NCBI GenBank assembly: GCA_029266495.1
Contig: JAQSWS010000053.1
Location: 1 to 35,868, forward strand
DNA: 35,868 nucleotides
Direction of reading: 5' to 3'
Source of the DNA: Rariglobus sp.
GTDB taxonomy: Bacteria > Verrucomicrobiota > Verrucomicrobiia > Opitutales > Opitutaceae
Shown here: positions 1 to 7,363 of the stretch, in pieces
Position numbering within the stretch: position 1 is the first letter of the stretch
Layout of the letters: each line of letters starts with the position of its first letter
Made by a program: the position numbers and the translations under genes
The notes under the pieces: generated by a model
Told to the model about the DNA's origin: nothing
What the model saw: the letters and a program-made list of their open reading frames with translations, nothing else
Databases searched by the model: none

Positions 1-208
1 CGGCGAAAAACTCGCCCAAGAGCGTGCCATCTTCGTCGTAAACATGAAGCGGGTGTTGTTGCTGGACCGTCAGACCTTGTTTACGGAGACGGTGCGCGAG
101 CCCGTTCTCATAGATTTTTTCGGCGTGGCCGTGACGGTGGTATTTGTGAAGGGAGAAGCTGGTTTCACGGACGACATCACAGAGTTGGTTGATGGTATCG
201 AATTTCAT
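1..208 (-). CDS. GxxExxY family protein (PDDEXK_3-like), partial
   Basis: Only the N-terminal 69 codons are in the window; the gene runs off the left edge. The visible protein begins MKFDTINQLCDVVRETSF and contains HKYHRHGHAEKIYENGLAH followed by RLRKQGLTVQQQHPLHVYD. This matches the N-terminal half of GxxExxY proteins, in which a conserved G-x-x-E-x-x-Y (here GHAEKIY) precedes 'ALAHELRxxGLxVxxQ'. The family is annotated as related to PD-(D/E)XK nucleases, but its role is not established. The ATG at 208-206 has AAAGG about 7 nt upstream, one of the better ribosome sites in the window. Its 5' flank (209-245) is an AC-rich repeat also seen upstream of the helicase gene. The catalytic part, if any, lies outside the window. 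Confidence 0.75.
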   Translation of the reverse strand, partial: MKFDTINQLCDVVRETSFSLHKYHRHGHAEKIYENGLAHRLRKQGLTVQQQHPLHVYDEDGTLLGEFFA

Positions 209-250
209 GGTGAAACCTTTTGTGCCTTTTTGTGTTTTTCGTGGCCAATG
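209..250. repeat. AC-rich short-period repeat, copy 1
   Basis: On the minus strand this gap reads GGCCACGAAAAACACAAAAA followed by GGCACAAAAGG. The 17-mer CACAAAAAGGCACAAAA occurs again at 7462-7478. It fills the whole gap between pyrB and the GxxExxY gene and includes the latter's ribosome site. Confidence 0.6.
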
Positions 251-255
251 GTCCG

Positions 256-1200
256 TCAGTCCGCCGAGACGACGTTTTCGGGCTGGCCGCCGGAGCAGAG
301 GTAGAGGACGGCCATGCGGACGGCGATGCCGTTGGTCACCTGCTCCAGGATCACGCTGTTGCCCCCGTCGGCAAGTTCACTGTCGATTTCAACGCCGCGG
401 TTGATCGGGCCCGGGTGCATGATGATCGCCTTGGGGTTGAGCCATCCGGCGCGGGTTTTGTTCAGGCCGAAGAGACTCGTATACTCGCCGAGCGAGGGAA
501 ACATGCCGGTGGTCTGGCGTTCGTGTTGTATCCGGAGGAGCATGACGACGTCGGCATCGGACAGCGCGCTCCTGAGGTCGTGCGACACGGTCACGCCGAG
601 GGGCTTGAGGGTGTGGGGGACCAGGGTGGACGGGCCGACCACGGTGACGTTGGCGCCGAACTTGACGAGGGCGTGGATGTTGGAGCGGGCGACTCGGCTG
701 AAGAGGATGTCGCCAAGGATGACGACCTTGCGGCCTTTGAGGTCGCCGAGGTGCTCGCGCATCGTGAACGTGTCGAGCAGGCCCTGGGTGGGGTGCTCGT
801 GGGCGCCATCGCCCGCGTTGATGACGGGGATGCCGAGAATTTTTGAGAGGTAGAGCGGCGAGCCGGCGGCGGCGTGGCGGATGACGATCATGTCCGCCTG
901 GAGAGCCTCGATGTTTTGCGCGGTGTCGCGGAGGGTTTCGCCCTTGGTGGTCGAGGAGCTGGAGCCGTCGAGGGAGATGACGTCGGCGCTGAGGCGCTTG
1001 GCGGCCATGTCGAAGGCCATGCGGGTGCGCGTGCTGGGCTCGAGGAAGAGGTTGACGATGGTCTTGCCGCGGAGCGCGGGGACCTTTTTCACGCTGCGGC
1101 CGAGAATCTTTTTAAACGCGGCGGCGGTGGCGTGGATCTGGTTGATCTCGTTGAGCGAGAGTTCCTCGAGGGTGAGGAGATGGCGGCGGGTCCAGGGCAT
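256..1200 (-). CDS. pyrB: Aspartate carbamoyltransferase, catalytic chain
   Basis: Cytosolic enzyme of de novo pyrimidine synthesis that joins carbamoyl phosphate and L-aspartate to give N-carbamoyl-L-aspartate. The carbamoyl-phosphate signature STRTR lies at residues 56-60, followed by the active-site lysine segment STTKGE (about 83-88), HPTQ at 136-139 and a C-terminal HPGPINRG. At 314 residues it has the usual catalytic-chain length. I chose the ATG at 1200 because the reading frame further upstream comes from a 7-bp repeat array and would add a non-homologous MDIGHWSFFH from a TTG. It lies 59 bp downstream of pyrR, the usual pyrR-pyrB pairing. No regulatory chain (pyrI) is seen. No good Shine-Dalgarno is visible. 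Confidence 0.95.
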   Translation of the reverse strand: MPWTRRHLLTLEELSLNEINQIHATAAAFKKILGRSVKKVPALRGKTIVNLFLEPSTRTRMAFDMAAKRLSADVISLDGSSSSTTKGETLRDTAQNIEALQADMIVIRHAAAGSPLYLSKILGIPVINAGDGAHEHPTQGLLDTFTMREHLGDLKGRKVVILGDILFSRVARSNIHALVKFGANVTVVGPSTLVPHTLKPLGVTVSHDLRSALSDADVVMLLRIQHERQTTGMFPSLGEYTSLFGLNKTRAGWLNPKAIIMHPGPINRGVEIDSELADGGNSVILEQVTNGIAVRMAVLYLCSGGQPENVVSAD

Positions 1201-1207
1201 GTGGAAA

Positions 1208-1240
1208 AATGACCAATGACCAATGTCCAATGACCAATGG
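1208..1240. repeat. Heptad (AATGACC) array, pyrR-pyrB gap
   Basis: Four and a half tandem units of a 7-bp motif, AATGACC AATGACC AATGTCC AATGACC AATGG, fill the gap between pyrR and pyrB. The plus strand carries TGA in all three frames across the array. The minus strand (coding for the neighbours) is open in every frame. Related arrays lie at 5281, 5467, 6391, 8148 and 12080. Confidence 0.85.
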
Positions 1241-1259
1241 TCGGCGGTGGCGGTTTAGG

Positions 1260-1790
1260 TTAGGCGGCGGGTTTGGAAGGGAGGATGGTCACGGAGTCGC
1301 GGGCGGGCTGGTCGGCGTCGAGTTTGACGACAACCTTGCAGCGGGCGGTGACATCGAGGGCGAGGCCGGTGTAGTCGGCGGCGACGGGGAGTTTGCGGCC
1401 GGCACGGTCGATGAGGATGGCGAGTTCCACCTTGGCGGGGCGTCCGTGATCGAAAAGTTCGTCGAGGGCGGCTTTGACGGTGCGGCCGGAGAAGAGGACG
1501 TCATCGATGAGGATGACGGTTGCGCCGGTTACATCGACGGGGATGCGGGTGGGGACGAATTCCTTGGGGATGGGGTTCCGCTCGATGTCATCGCGGTGAA
1601 ACGAGATATCCAGAATGCCGGTTTTGGCGCCGAGTTTGGTGGCGAGGCGGCGGGATAGTTCGATGCCGCCATTGGCGATTCCCAAGAGAATGAGGGACTT
1701 GGTCTGACTGTGGCGTTCGCCAATGGAAGCGGCGAGCCGGTCAATGGCGGCGTGGATCTCGGCGGCGGGGAGGCTTTTCGGTGCGGGCAC
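1260..1790 (-). CDS. pyrR: PyrR-like bifunctional pyr regulator / uracil phosphoribosyltransferase
   Basis: PyrR proteins bind pyr mRNA in response to UMP in some bacteria and also convert uracil plus PRPP to UMP. The PRPP-binding loop VILIDDVLFSGRT lies at residues about 92-104, and the segment FHRDDIERNPIP resembles the conserved 'YRDDLT' region of the family. The open frame continues to an ATG at 2054, but the upstream part overlaps the NYN gene and is a GC-rich antisense-type sequence, so it is not real. A GTG at 1790 gives 176 residues and a TTG at 1814 gives 184; the family norm is about 180, so either is possible. The gene is followed by pyrB. I see no convincing PyrR-binding attenuator. 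Confidence 0.88.
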   Translation of the reverse strand: MPAPKSLPAAEIHAAIDRLAASIGERHSQTKSLILLGIANGGIELSRRLATKLGAKTGILDISFHRDDIERNPIPKEFVPTRIPVDVTGATVILIDDVLFSGRTVKAALDELFDHGRPAKVELAILIDRAGRKLPVAADYTGLALDVTARCKVVVKLDADQPARDSVTILPSKPAA

Positions 1791-1922
1791 AGCGGTTGGT
1801 TGTGCCGGTCGCAACAGGGGCGGACAAGCGGGAAATCCCCGGGGGATCAATCCGGACGCAATGAGGGGCGTGCGCAGCCTCCAGGTGGTTGCGGGGAGCC
1901 CGGCGCTGCCGCCCCACCTTTT

Positions 1923-1944
1923 GGAGCGGCGGGCCCGCCCTGCC
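1923..1944. repeat. GC-rich hairpin, degenerate copy
   Basis: GGAGCGGCGGGCCCGCCCTG and the next bases resemble the right-hand part of the hairpin repeats at 2210 and 5523. It sits between pyrR and the NYN gene and contains the inverted repeat GGCGGGCCCGCC. Confidence 0.4.
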
Positions 1945-1950
1945 GTGGAA

Positions 1951-2769
1951 TCATTCGGCGAGGCGGACCTGCCAGTTGCCGGCTTTTTCCTCGAGTTTGA
2001 GGAGGCCGCGTTTCTGGCCCTCGCGGAGGAGGTCGGTGAAGGCGCTGAACCCATAGGCGCGTTCGTTGAAGCCGGGGTTCTGGCGCTTGATGGCCTGTTT
2101 TACCATGGAGGCCCAGATGCTTTCGTCGGCGCCGCGTTCATCGATGAGGGCGTTGACCGTCGCCATGACGAGGTCGAGGGCCTTGGCGGGATCGGGGCGC
2201 TTGGGTTCGGGGGCGGCGGGGGGCGGAGTCCCCGCCCTGCCGGCTGCGGAGGCGGGTGTTTTGGACGAGCGCGGGGCGGCCTTCGGTGGGGCGACGCGGA
2301 CGAGGTCGTCGTAGTAGATGAACTCGTCGCAGTTGTTGATGAACAGGTCGGAGGTGGAATTTTTCACGCCGACGCCGATGACGGTTTTGCCGTTTTCGCG
2401 GAGTTTGCTGACGAGCGGGGAAAAATCGGAGTCGCCGCTGATGATCGCAAAGGCGTCGACACGGTCGTTGGTGTAGCAGAGGTCGAGGGCGTCGACGACC
2501 ATGCGGATGTCGGCGGAGTTTTTGCCGGACTGGCGGACGTGGGGAATCTCGATGAGTTCAAACGCGGCTTCGTGGAGCGGACGCTTGAAGTCCTTGTAGC
2601 GGTCGAAATCGCAGTAGGCTTTTTTGACGACGATGTTGCCCTTGATGAGAAGGCGCTCGAAGACCTTGCCGATGTCGAACTGGGGGAAGCGGGCGTCTTG
2701 CGCACCGAGCGCGATGTTTTCCAAGTCGAGAAAAACCGCCAGGGTGTAGGTGGTATCGGGAGTTGTCAT
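1951..2769 (-). CDS. NYN domain protein with C-terminal LOTUS/OST-HTH domain
   Basis: Predicted RNA-processing protein. Residues about 8-155 form a LabA/DUF88-type NYN (PIN-like) nuclease domain. The acidic pocket is visible as FLDLEN (D15), NSADIRM (D87), VVDAL (D93) and SGDSDF (D113, D115). Residues about 195-272 look like a LOTUS/OST-HTH RNA-binding domain (YGFSAFTDLLREGQKRGLLK). The linker (about 160-195) is low-complexity and partly encoded by a GC-rich hairpin repeat (2210-2241), giving AGRAGTPPPAAP. NYN-LOTUS pairing is known across bacteria, but the target RNA is unknown. It is upstream of pyrR on the same strand with 160 bp between. The start ATG at 2769 has no Shine-Dalgarno. Confidence 0.88.
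   Translation of the reverse strand: MTTPDTTYTLAVFLDLENIALGAQDARFPQFDIGKVFERLLIKGNIVVKKAYCDFDRYKDFKRPLHEAAFELIEIPHVRQSGKNSADIRMVVDALDLCYTNDRVDAFAIISGDSDFSPLVSKLRENGKTVIGVGVKNSTSDLFINNCDEFIYYDDLVRVAPPKAAPRSSKTPASAAGRAGTPPPAAPEPKRPDPAKALDLVMATVNALIDERGADESIWASMVKQAIKRQNPGFNERAYGFSAFTDLLREGQKRGLLKLEEKAGNWQVRLAE
2210..2241. repeat. GC-rich hairpin repeat inside NYN linker
   Basis: The core GGCGGGG-GGCGGAGT-CCCCGCC forms a 7-bp stem. A second copy at 5523-5554 matches at 28 of 32 positions. Both are read in the same frame by their host genes (G-R-A-G-T-P versus G-K-E-G-T-P) and both lie in linkers. Confidence 0.65.
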
Positions 2770-2797
2770 AAAGGGAGGAGGCGCGGGTTGATGATGT

Positions 2798-3199
2798 TCA
2801 GGGTTTGCGACCGAAGCCCCAGGAGAAGTCGGCTTTCAGGTGCTCGTGTCCGCCGACGCGCACGCCGTGAAACATCGTTTCGGCCATGGCGGTGGCCTTG
2901 AGCAGGCGGGCGACGTCAATCATCAGTTCGGCGTCGGCGATGAGGCGCTCGACCTCCTCGTCGGGATAGCCGGCCCAATACTTCAGATCGTGGAGGAAGC
3001 CGGCCGAGTAGATGCTGATGCCTTTCCATTCGTTGACCCAGCCGGTGCAGCCATCGCTTTTAAAAGGACGGCGGGGGGGATCGGCCTCGATTTTTTTCCA
3101 GAGGGCGTGGAGGCCGTAGAATTCACAGATTTCCTTGATGCGCGGCAGTGGCACGACTTCGCCCATTTCGGGCAGGAGGAGGGCTGGAGGCGTCGACAT
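2798..3199 (-). CDS. Small uncharacterised protein with HDLxYW motif
   Basis: Function not known to me. The 133-residue protein contains SDGCTGW, then FLHDLKYWAGYPDEEVERLIADAELM. The order 'DGC...HDxxYWxG...xADxxL' recalls small bacterial proteins with a phospholipase A2-like HD motif. However, the cysteine that normally precedes the HD motif is absent here (AGFLHD), so I do not assign a reaction. I chose the ATG at 3199 because the open frame upstream overlaps the TPR gene and is P/S/R-rich shadow sequence. It starts 22 bp after the TPR gene ends and ends 28 bp before the NYN gene, so the three may be co-transcribed. Confidence 0.7.
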   Translation of the reverse strand: MSTPPALLLPEMGEVVPLPRIKEICEFYGLHALWKKIEADPPRRPFKSDGCTGWVNEWKGISIYSAGFLHDLKYWAGYPDEEVERLIADAELMIDVARLLKATAMAETMFHGVRVGGHEHLKADFSWGFGRKP

Positions 3200-3221
3200 G
3201 GGCGATGGGCGGGGGGGCCGG

Positions 3222-4742
3222 TTACATCCGCGGACCGGGAGGCGCGGTGAGCGGGAGGAGCTGGTCGGGGGCGCAGAATTCGCGGCCGACCATCCAGGCG
3301 TTTTTGGCGTCCTTGGTGAGTTCGGCGAAGCCGGCATCGGCGTGAAGGCTGGCGAACATCTGGTCTTCGCGGGCCTCCTTCATTTCCATGGCGCGAACGG
3401 CGTCGTATTGTTCGTAGGTGTAGAACTGGCGGCGGAGAAGTTCCATCGCCTTGGCGCGGTCGCCGGCCTGGGCCCAGATGGCGGCGAGGTTGTAGCTCGC
3501 TTCGAGCACGTGTTCGTTGGCGCGGGCAATGCGCAAGGCCTGGCTGGTGTGACCGGAGGCGGCGAGGTAGACGGCGGCGAAGATCTGGTTGTAGGTGTCC
3601 CCGGAGTCGAGGTTCAGTGCCTGATGCATGTAGCCGGTGGCTTTCTCCGCTTGTTTCTCGGAGAACCAATACACGGCGAGATTCCGGTAGGTGATGGGCA
3701 ATGGATAGGCTTCGAGGGATTTTTCGAACAGGGCGAGGCCTTCGGAAAAACGACCGGCATGGATCGTCATCTTGCCCAGACCGTGCAAGGCCACGGCGCG
3801 CGCGATCGGGTCGGAGGGCGTGTCGAGGATGCGGTTGAAGAGTTGTCCGGCGCGGTCCCACCGGCCGGTCTGGTGGCGATGGAATTCACCGAGAAACCGG
3901 AGGGCGGTGGGGTCGTTCGGCGCGAGGCTGACGGCGTGCGTGTAGTGTTCCTCGGCCTCGCGATAGCGGGCTTCGAGCTCGGCCTTGAGGCCGGCTTCAA
4001 GCGCGAGACGCAAGGCTTGGAGCCCGGCGCTGGAGAGCGGGACGGAGGCTTGGTCGAGAAGGAGTTGATCGGAGGCGGAGAACGCGAGGGGCGCGCCGAG
4101 GGCCTTGAGTTTTTCGGCGGCGCGTTTGCCGAGCGGGGCGAAGAGACAGCGTTCGGACCAGACCGACTTGAGGTCTTCGATGGCGGCTTTGGTATCGCCG
4201 GCGGAGTGTTTTTGAGAGGCGCGGCTGAAGAGGGCTTCGAGGTCGGCTTCGCGCTTCCCGAGGAGGGTGCGCGCGAGGGTCTCGACCTGTTCCGCGGAGA
4301 GGGCCTGGGTGCGTTCAGCGGAGACGCGGCCGAGCTCGGTTCCATCGCGGGCGGCAATCACCAGGACGTCTTGAGCGGATGGAATGGCGTAGGTTTTGCG
4401 GATGGCTTGGTTTCCCGGGGTGACGAGGCCGGTGAAGACACAGCGCGCACCCAAGGCCGTCAGTTCGGCGGAGCGATGGAGGGGAGAGGCGGCGGCGCCA
4501 TCGAGGGACACGGGGAACCAGAGAATGAGCAACGATATGCCGGGATCGGTGGGGAGGGACTTGCCGGGCGAGAGCGTTTGCCAGGAGACGCGGAAGGTAT
4601 CGGTCGGCTTTGCATTGGGGATCACGCCCCCCTTTCCGCCACCGCCGCCGCCGCCGCAGGTGGCGAACACGGTGAGGGGCGTCACAGACAGGATCAACAG
4701 AGCCGTGATGAAGGTGACGTGAAGACGGGAGGCGACGTTCAT
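3222..4742 (-). CDS. Secreted TPR-repeat protein
   Basis: A 506-residue protein with an N-terminal signal peptide (hydrophobic FITALLILSVTPLTVFA, residues about 10-27). A cysteine and a run of glycines (TCGGGGGGGKGG) follow directly. The run is encoded by GCC/CCG-type triplets near 4640-4665 and may be slippage-prone. Residues about 45-145 may form a thioredoxin-like or similar domain (ISLLILWFPVSL, VLVIAARDGTELGRV), but no CxxC motif is present. Residues about 230-460 are helical TPR units, for example EARYREAEEHYTHAVSLAPNDPTALRFLGEF and the units after it. It is probably periplasmic. The cysteine is not in a clear lipobox. Its partners are unknown. Confidence 0.8.
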   Translation of the reverse strand: MNVASRLHVTFITALLILSVTPLTVFATCGGGGGGGKGGVIPNAKPTDTFRVSWQTLSPGKSLPTDPGISLLILWFPVSLDGAAASPLHRSAELTALGARCVFTGLVTPGNQAIRKTYAIPSAQDVLVIAARDGTELGRVSAERTQALSAEQVETLARTLLGKREADLEALFSRASQKHSAGDTKAAIEDLKSVWSERCLFAPLGKRAAEKLKALGAPLAFSASDQLLLDQASVPLSSAGLQALRLALEAGLKAELEARYREAEEHYTHAVSLAPNDPTALRFLGEFHRHQTGRWDRAGQLFNRILDTPSDPIARAVALHGLGKMTIHAGRFSEGLALFEKSLEAYPLPITYRNLAVYWFSEKQAEKATGYMHQALNLDSGDTYNQIFAAVYLAASGHTSQALRIARANEHVLEASYNLAAIWAQAGDRAKAMELLRRQFYTYEQYDAVRAMEMKEAREDQMFASLHADAGFAELTKDAKNAWMVGREFCAPDQLLPLTAPPGPRM

Positions 4743-5259
4743 GATAAGGGAATGACGATGGGGTGAACGTTAGGTATCTCCCCCGGGCAGGCGAATTATT
4801 TACAGGAGCCTGCGATAATTGGCGATTTCAGGGGGCCGGATCGCGGGAGAGCCAGGCGGCGAGGTCGGCGGGGGTGGCGATCGTTTCGCCAAATTGGTAG
4901 TCGCGGTCGAGCAGCGAGGCGTAGGCGGGCTCCAGGAACCGGCGGCATTGGAGGATGACCTTGGCATGCTGGCCGGGGGAGCGCACGAGGCGGCCGAGAG
5001 CTTGATTCACTTTTTGGATACCGGGGACCGACGACCAGGGCGTGGCTGATGCGTCCGCCGAGCGTATCGATGCCCTCCGCGAAACTGCTGCCGAGGACGA
5101 GGAAGAGTGCGTCGGAAAACGCGAGGGATTCGTCGACCCAGGCGGTTTGCGCGGCGAGGTCGGAGAGGCGGGGCTGGAGGGCGGCGCGCAGGTGCGGGTG
5201 GCGTTGGCGAAGGGTGTTTTCGATTGATTCCGCGTAGGCGTAGCTTGGGAAAAAAACCG

Positions 5260-5310
5260 CCACCGCGCGGGGCGCGGTGGAATGACCAATGTTCAATGAC
5301 CAATGACCAA
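5260..5310. repeat. Composite hairpin plus heptad element B (in helicase gene)
   Basis: A perfect 9-bp stem (CCACCGCGC, loop GGG, GCGCGGTGG; 5260-5280) is followed with no gap by AATGACC AATGTTC AATGACC AATGACC (5281-5310). On the coding (minus) strand it is read in frame as SLGHWSLNIGHSTAPRAVA. Confidence 0.8.
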
Positions 5311-5448
5311 GGGATGAAGTGGCGGCGGAGTGGAGGGTGGCGATGGTATCGGCGGTGGTGCCGGCGTGGCGGGCGCGTTGCTGGTAGGTGGTGTCGACGC
5401 GGATGTCGTAAGCGACGTCGTAGGCGTGATCCCGCCAAGGCGTATGCG

Positions 5449-5478
5449 CCGTCACGGACGTGACGGAATGACCAATGG
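5449..5478. repeat. Composite hairpin plus heptad element C (in helicase gene)
   Basis: A perfect 8-bp stem CCGTCACG-GA-CGTGACGG (5449-5466) is directly followed by AATGACCAATGG. It is the shortest copy, with fewer than two heptads. The coding strand reads AIGHSVTSVT. Confidence 0.75.
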
Positions 5479-5522
5479 CGGTGCCGGTGACGCCAGGCTC
5501 GTGACCTCGGCTGCTGTGGGAA

Positions 5523-5554
5523 GGGGCGGCGGGGAGCGGAGTCCCCTCCTTACC
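5523..5554. repeat. GC-rich hairpin repeat inside helicase gene
   Basis: GGGGCGGCGGGGAGCGGAGT followed by CCCCTCC is the second copy of the element at 2210. The stem has compensating changes (GGGGA/TCCCC). The coding strand reads GKEGTPLPAAP, in the same frame as the NYN copy. Confidence 0.65.
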
Positions 5555-6370
5555 TTCGGACAGGCCGCAGGCTTCGGCGAAGGTTGTGGCGGGGCCGGGG
5601 GTGGCAGTGGCGAAGATCACGCCGGCGTAGTCGCGAAGAATTTCGCCAGTGGGAAGGGCGGCGTCGAGACAGGTGAGGCGGAGTTCGCCGGCGCGGGGGC
5701 TCCACACGAGACGCGGAAAGGGCTGGGTGAACCATTCGGCGAGGGCGGGGATTTGCCAGAGGAGTTCGCGGACGGGTTGCTCGATCTGTTCGTAGTCGAG
5801 GGGCGTGAGCGCGAGGGTTTCGGCGAGGTGACGGAGGGCGTCGGCGAGGTCGTCTTCCTGGGCGAGGTCGACCGCTTCGCAGGGCGCCAGCGAGGCAAGG
5901 AGAAGCGTCCAGGTTTCCCACGCCCGCTGGAACGCGGCGGGTGCACGGACGTGGTCGAGTTCGGAGAGGACGCGACGCGCGTCGTCGGCGAAGACGGTGT
6001 GCGAGCGGGCATCGGCGGCGCGGGAGGGAAGGTTGTGCGCCTCGTCAATCACAAGGAGCGTTTCGGCGGGGTTGAAGCCGGGCTGGTTGTAGAAGAGTCC
6101 GCGATTGGCCGGGGCGAAAACGTAGTTGTAGTCGCCGATCCACACATCCTGAAAGGCGAGGGCGGTGCGGGTGATTTCGTAGGGACAGATTTGCGCGGCC
6201 TGTCCGGCGGCGCGGAGGGTTTCAACGTCGCGGGCTTCGTCTTCGAAAAGATAAAAACGGGAGAGACCGGCGCGCGTCCAGCGTTGGGCGACGGACTCGG
6301 GATGGTTGAATTCGCGGCGCTGGCAGAAGCAGACGGGATTGAGGCAATGCTCGTGTTTTGGACGGACGTG

Positions 6371-6422
6371 CCACGCCGCGACCGGCGTGGAATGATCAAT
6401 GACCAATGACGAATGTCCAATG
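6371..6422. repeat. Composite hairpin plus heptad element D (in helicase gene)
   Basis: A perfect 8-bp stem CCACGCCG-CGAC-CGGCGTGG (6371-6390) is directly followed by AATGATC AATGACC AATGACG AATGTCC AATG. The coding strand reads DIGHSSLVIDHSTPVAAW, between Walker A and the Fe-S cysteines. Confidence 0.8.
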
Positions 6423-6482
6423 TCGGCGGCAGGAGCGGGGGCGGACGTTTTCGATTCTTGGGAGGAAGCCGGACCAGCGGTC

Positions 6483-6503
6483 TTGTCACTTATTAAGTGA
6501 CAA
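6483..6503. repeat. GTCACTTA palindrome, copy 1 (in helicase gene)
   Basis: TTGTCACTTA and its exact reverse complement are separated by a single T. The coding strand reads PVCHLISDK in frame. Copy 2 is at 35259-35299. Both copies share the right flank AAACYGGG. Confidence 0.8.
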
Positions 6504-7363
6504 ACCGGGCTTGGGGAGGCGGTCATGGAGCGGAGGGTGCGCAGGACCTGGAGCTGTCCGGTGGCCTTGCTGGTGAGGTAGAGAAGGCGGGCGTAGCGGC
6601 CGGCTTTCATCGCGCCGAGGGCGCATTCGAGGAGCGCGCCGGTTTTGCCGAAGCCGGTGGGGGCGGTGAAGAGGACCCGGGGGTGGCTCGCGAGGGCGCC
6701 GGCGAGGTCAGCTTGCGTGGTCTGCTGGCCTTCGCGCAACTCAGAGAAGGCGGGGCGATAGCGGAGGTTGCGGAGACGTTCGCGGGCGCGGAGACGGAGG
6801 TTGAGGAACTCGGCGACGCGTTCGAGCTGGACGCGGAAGGGGGCTTCGTCGGACGCGGTGAAGACGATGGTCTGGACGAGTCCGCTGCCGGCTTCGACGA
6901 AGACGAGTTCGCCGCGGATTTTTTCCGCCGGGTCGGCGATGCGGCGGAGGGCGAGGTAGGTGGCGAGTTGAGCGAAATAATCGGGATGCGCGGCGCGGAG
7001 GTCCTCCTCGGGCGCGGGGAGCGGGTCGAGGGTGGTTTTTATTTCACGGAGGGTCGCGGGCGCGTGGGGGGAGGCCGGCGGGAGGAACTGGTCGATGCGT
7101 CCGGTGAGGGTGAAGGTCCAGCCGGCGTGGAAAACGCGACCGCTGACGGGCACTTCGAACGTGGCGGCGGGCGTGGTGACGGCGGCGGTGGCGCGGAGTT
7201 CCTGGTGCCAGCGGGTGCCGAGGCGGGCGCGCCAGAGACCTTGGGCGCCGGTGTTGTCGGAGGGTTCACGCGGGCCGATCGTGAACGCGGAGAATTCGCC
7301 AATGCTCAGGGAGGCGGTGCGTTGATCGAGGTCGAATTCCATGCGTGCGCGGGGTCGGAAGGT

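Larger units (their letters stand above)
4828..7342 (-). pseudogene. PD-(D/E)XK nuclease-Rad3/DinG-type helicase, frameshifted
   Basis: A DNA helicase of the XPD/DinG superfamily with an N-terminal nuclease-like domain. Residues 40-180 carry a Cas4/RecB-like pattern: GRID (D84), EIK (E100, K102) and QLATY (Q125, Y129). The helicase has Walker A APTGFGKT (227-234), four Fe-S-type cysteines (C333, C338, C340, C386) and a DEAH box (433-436). One extra C in a C4 run (plus strand 5023-5026) shifts the frame at about residue 772. The natural end (VNQALGRLVRSPGQ, motif VI, then RDYQFGE to the stop at 4828) is in another frame. The uncorrected frame runs to 4796 without motif VI. Several small repeats are read in frame inside the gene (GHSSLVIDHS, AIGHSV, GHWSLNIGHS, VCHLISDK). 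The cause may be a real mutation or a homopolymer read error. Confidence 0.85.

Noticed and set aside
1201-1230. An upstream TTG start for pyrB giving MDIGHWSFFH
   Set aside because: The added residues are encoded by the heptad array and are not homologous to other PyrB proteins.
1208-1240. CRISPR-like array
   Set aside because: Units are 7 bp with no spacers and there are no cas genes.
1791-1950. A PyrR-binding attenuator upstream of pyrR
   Set aside because: There are small hairpins and a CTGGAGGCTG segment, but no clear terminator/antiterminator pair with a T-run; too weak to call.
4640-4665. Lipoprotein signal in the TPR protein
   Set aside because: The cysteine is preceded by VFAT rather than a lipobox such as L-A-G; a normal signal peptide is more likely.
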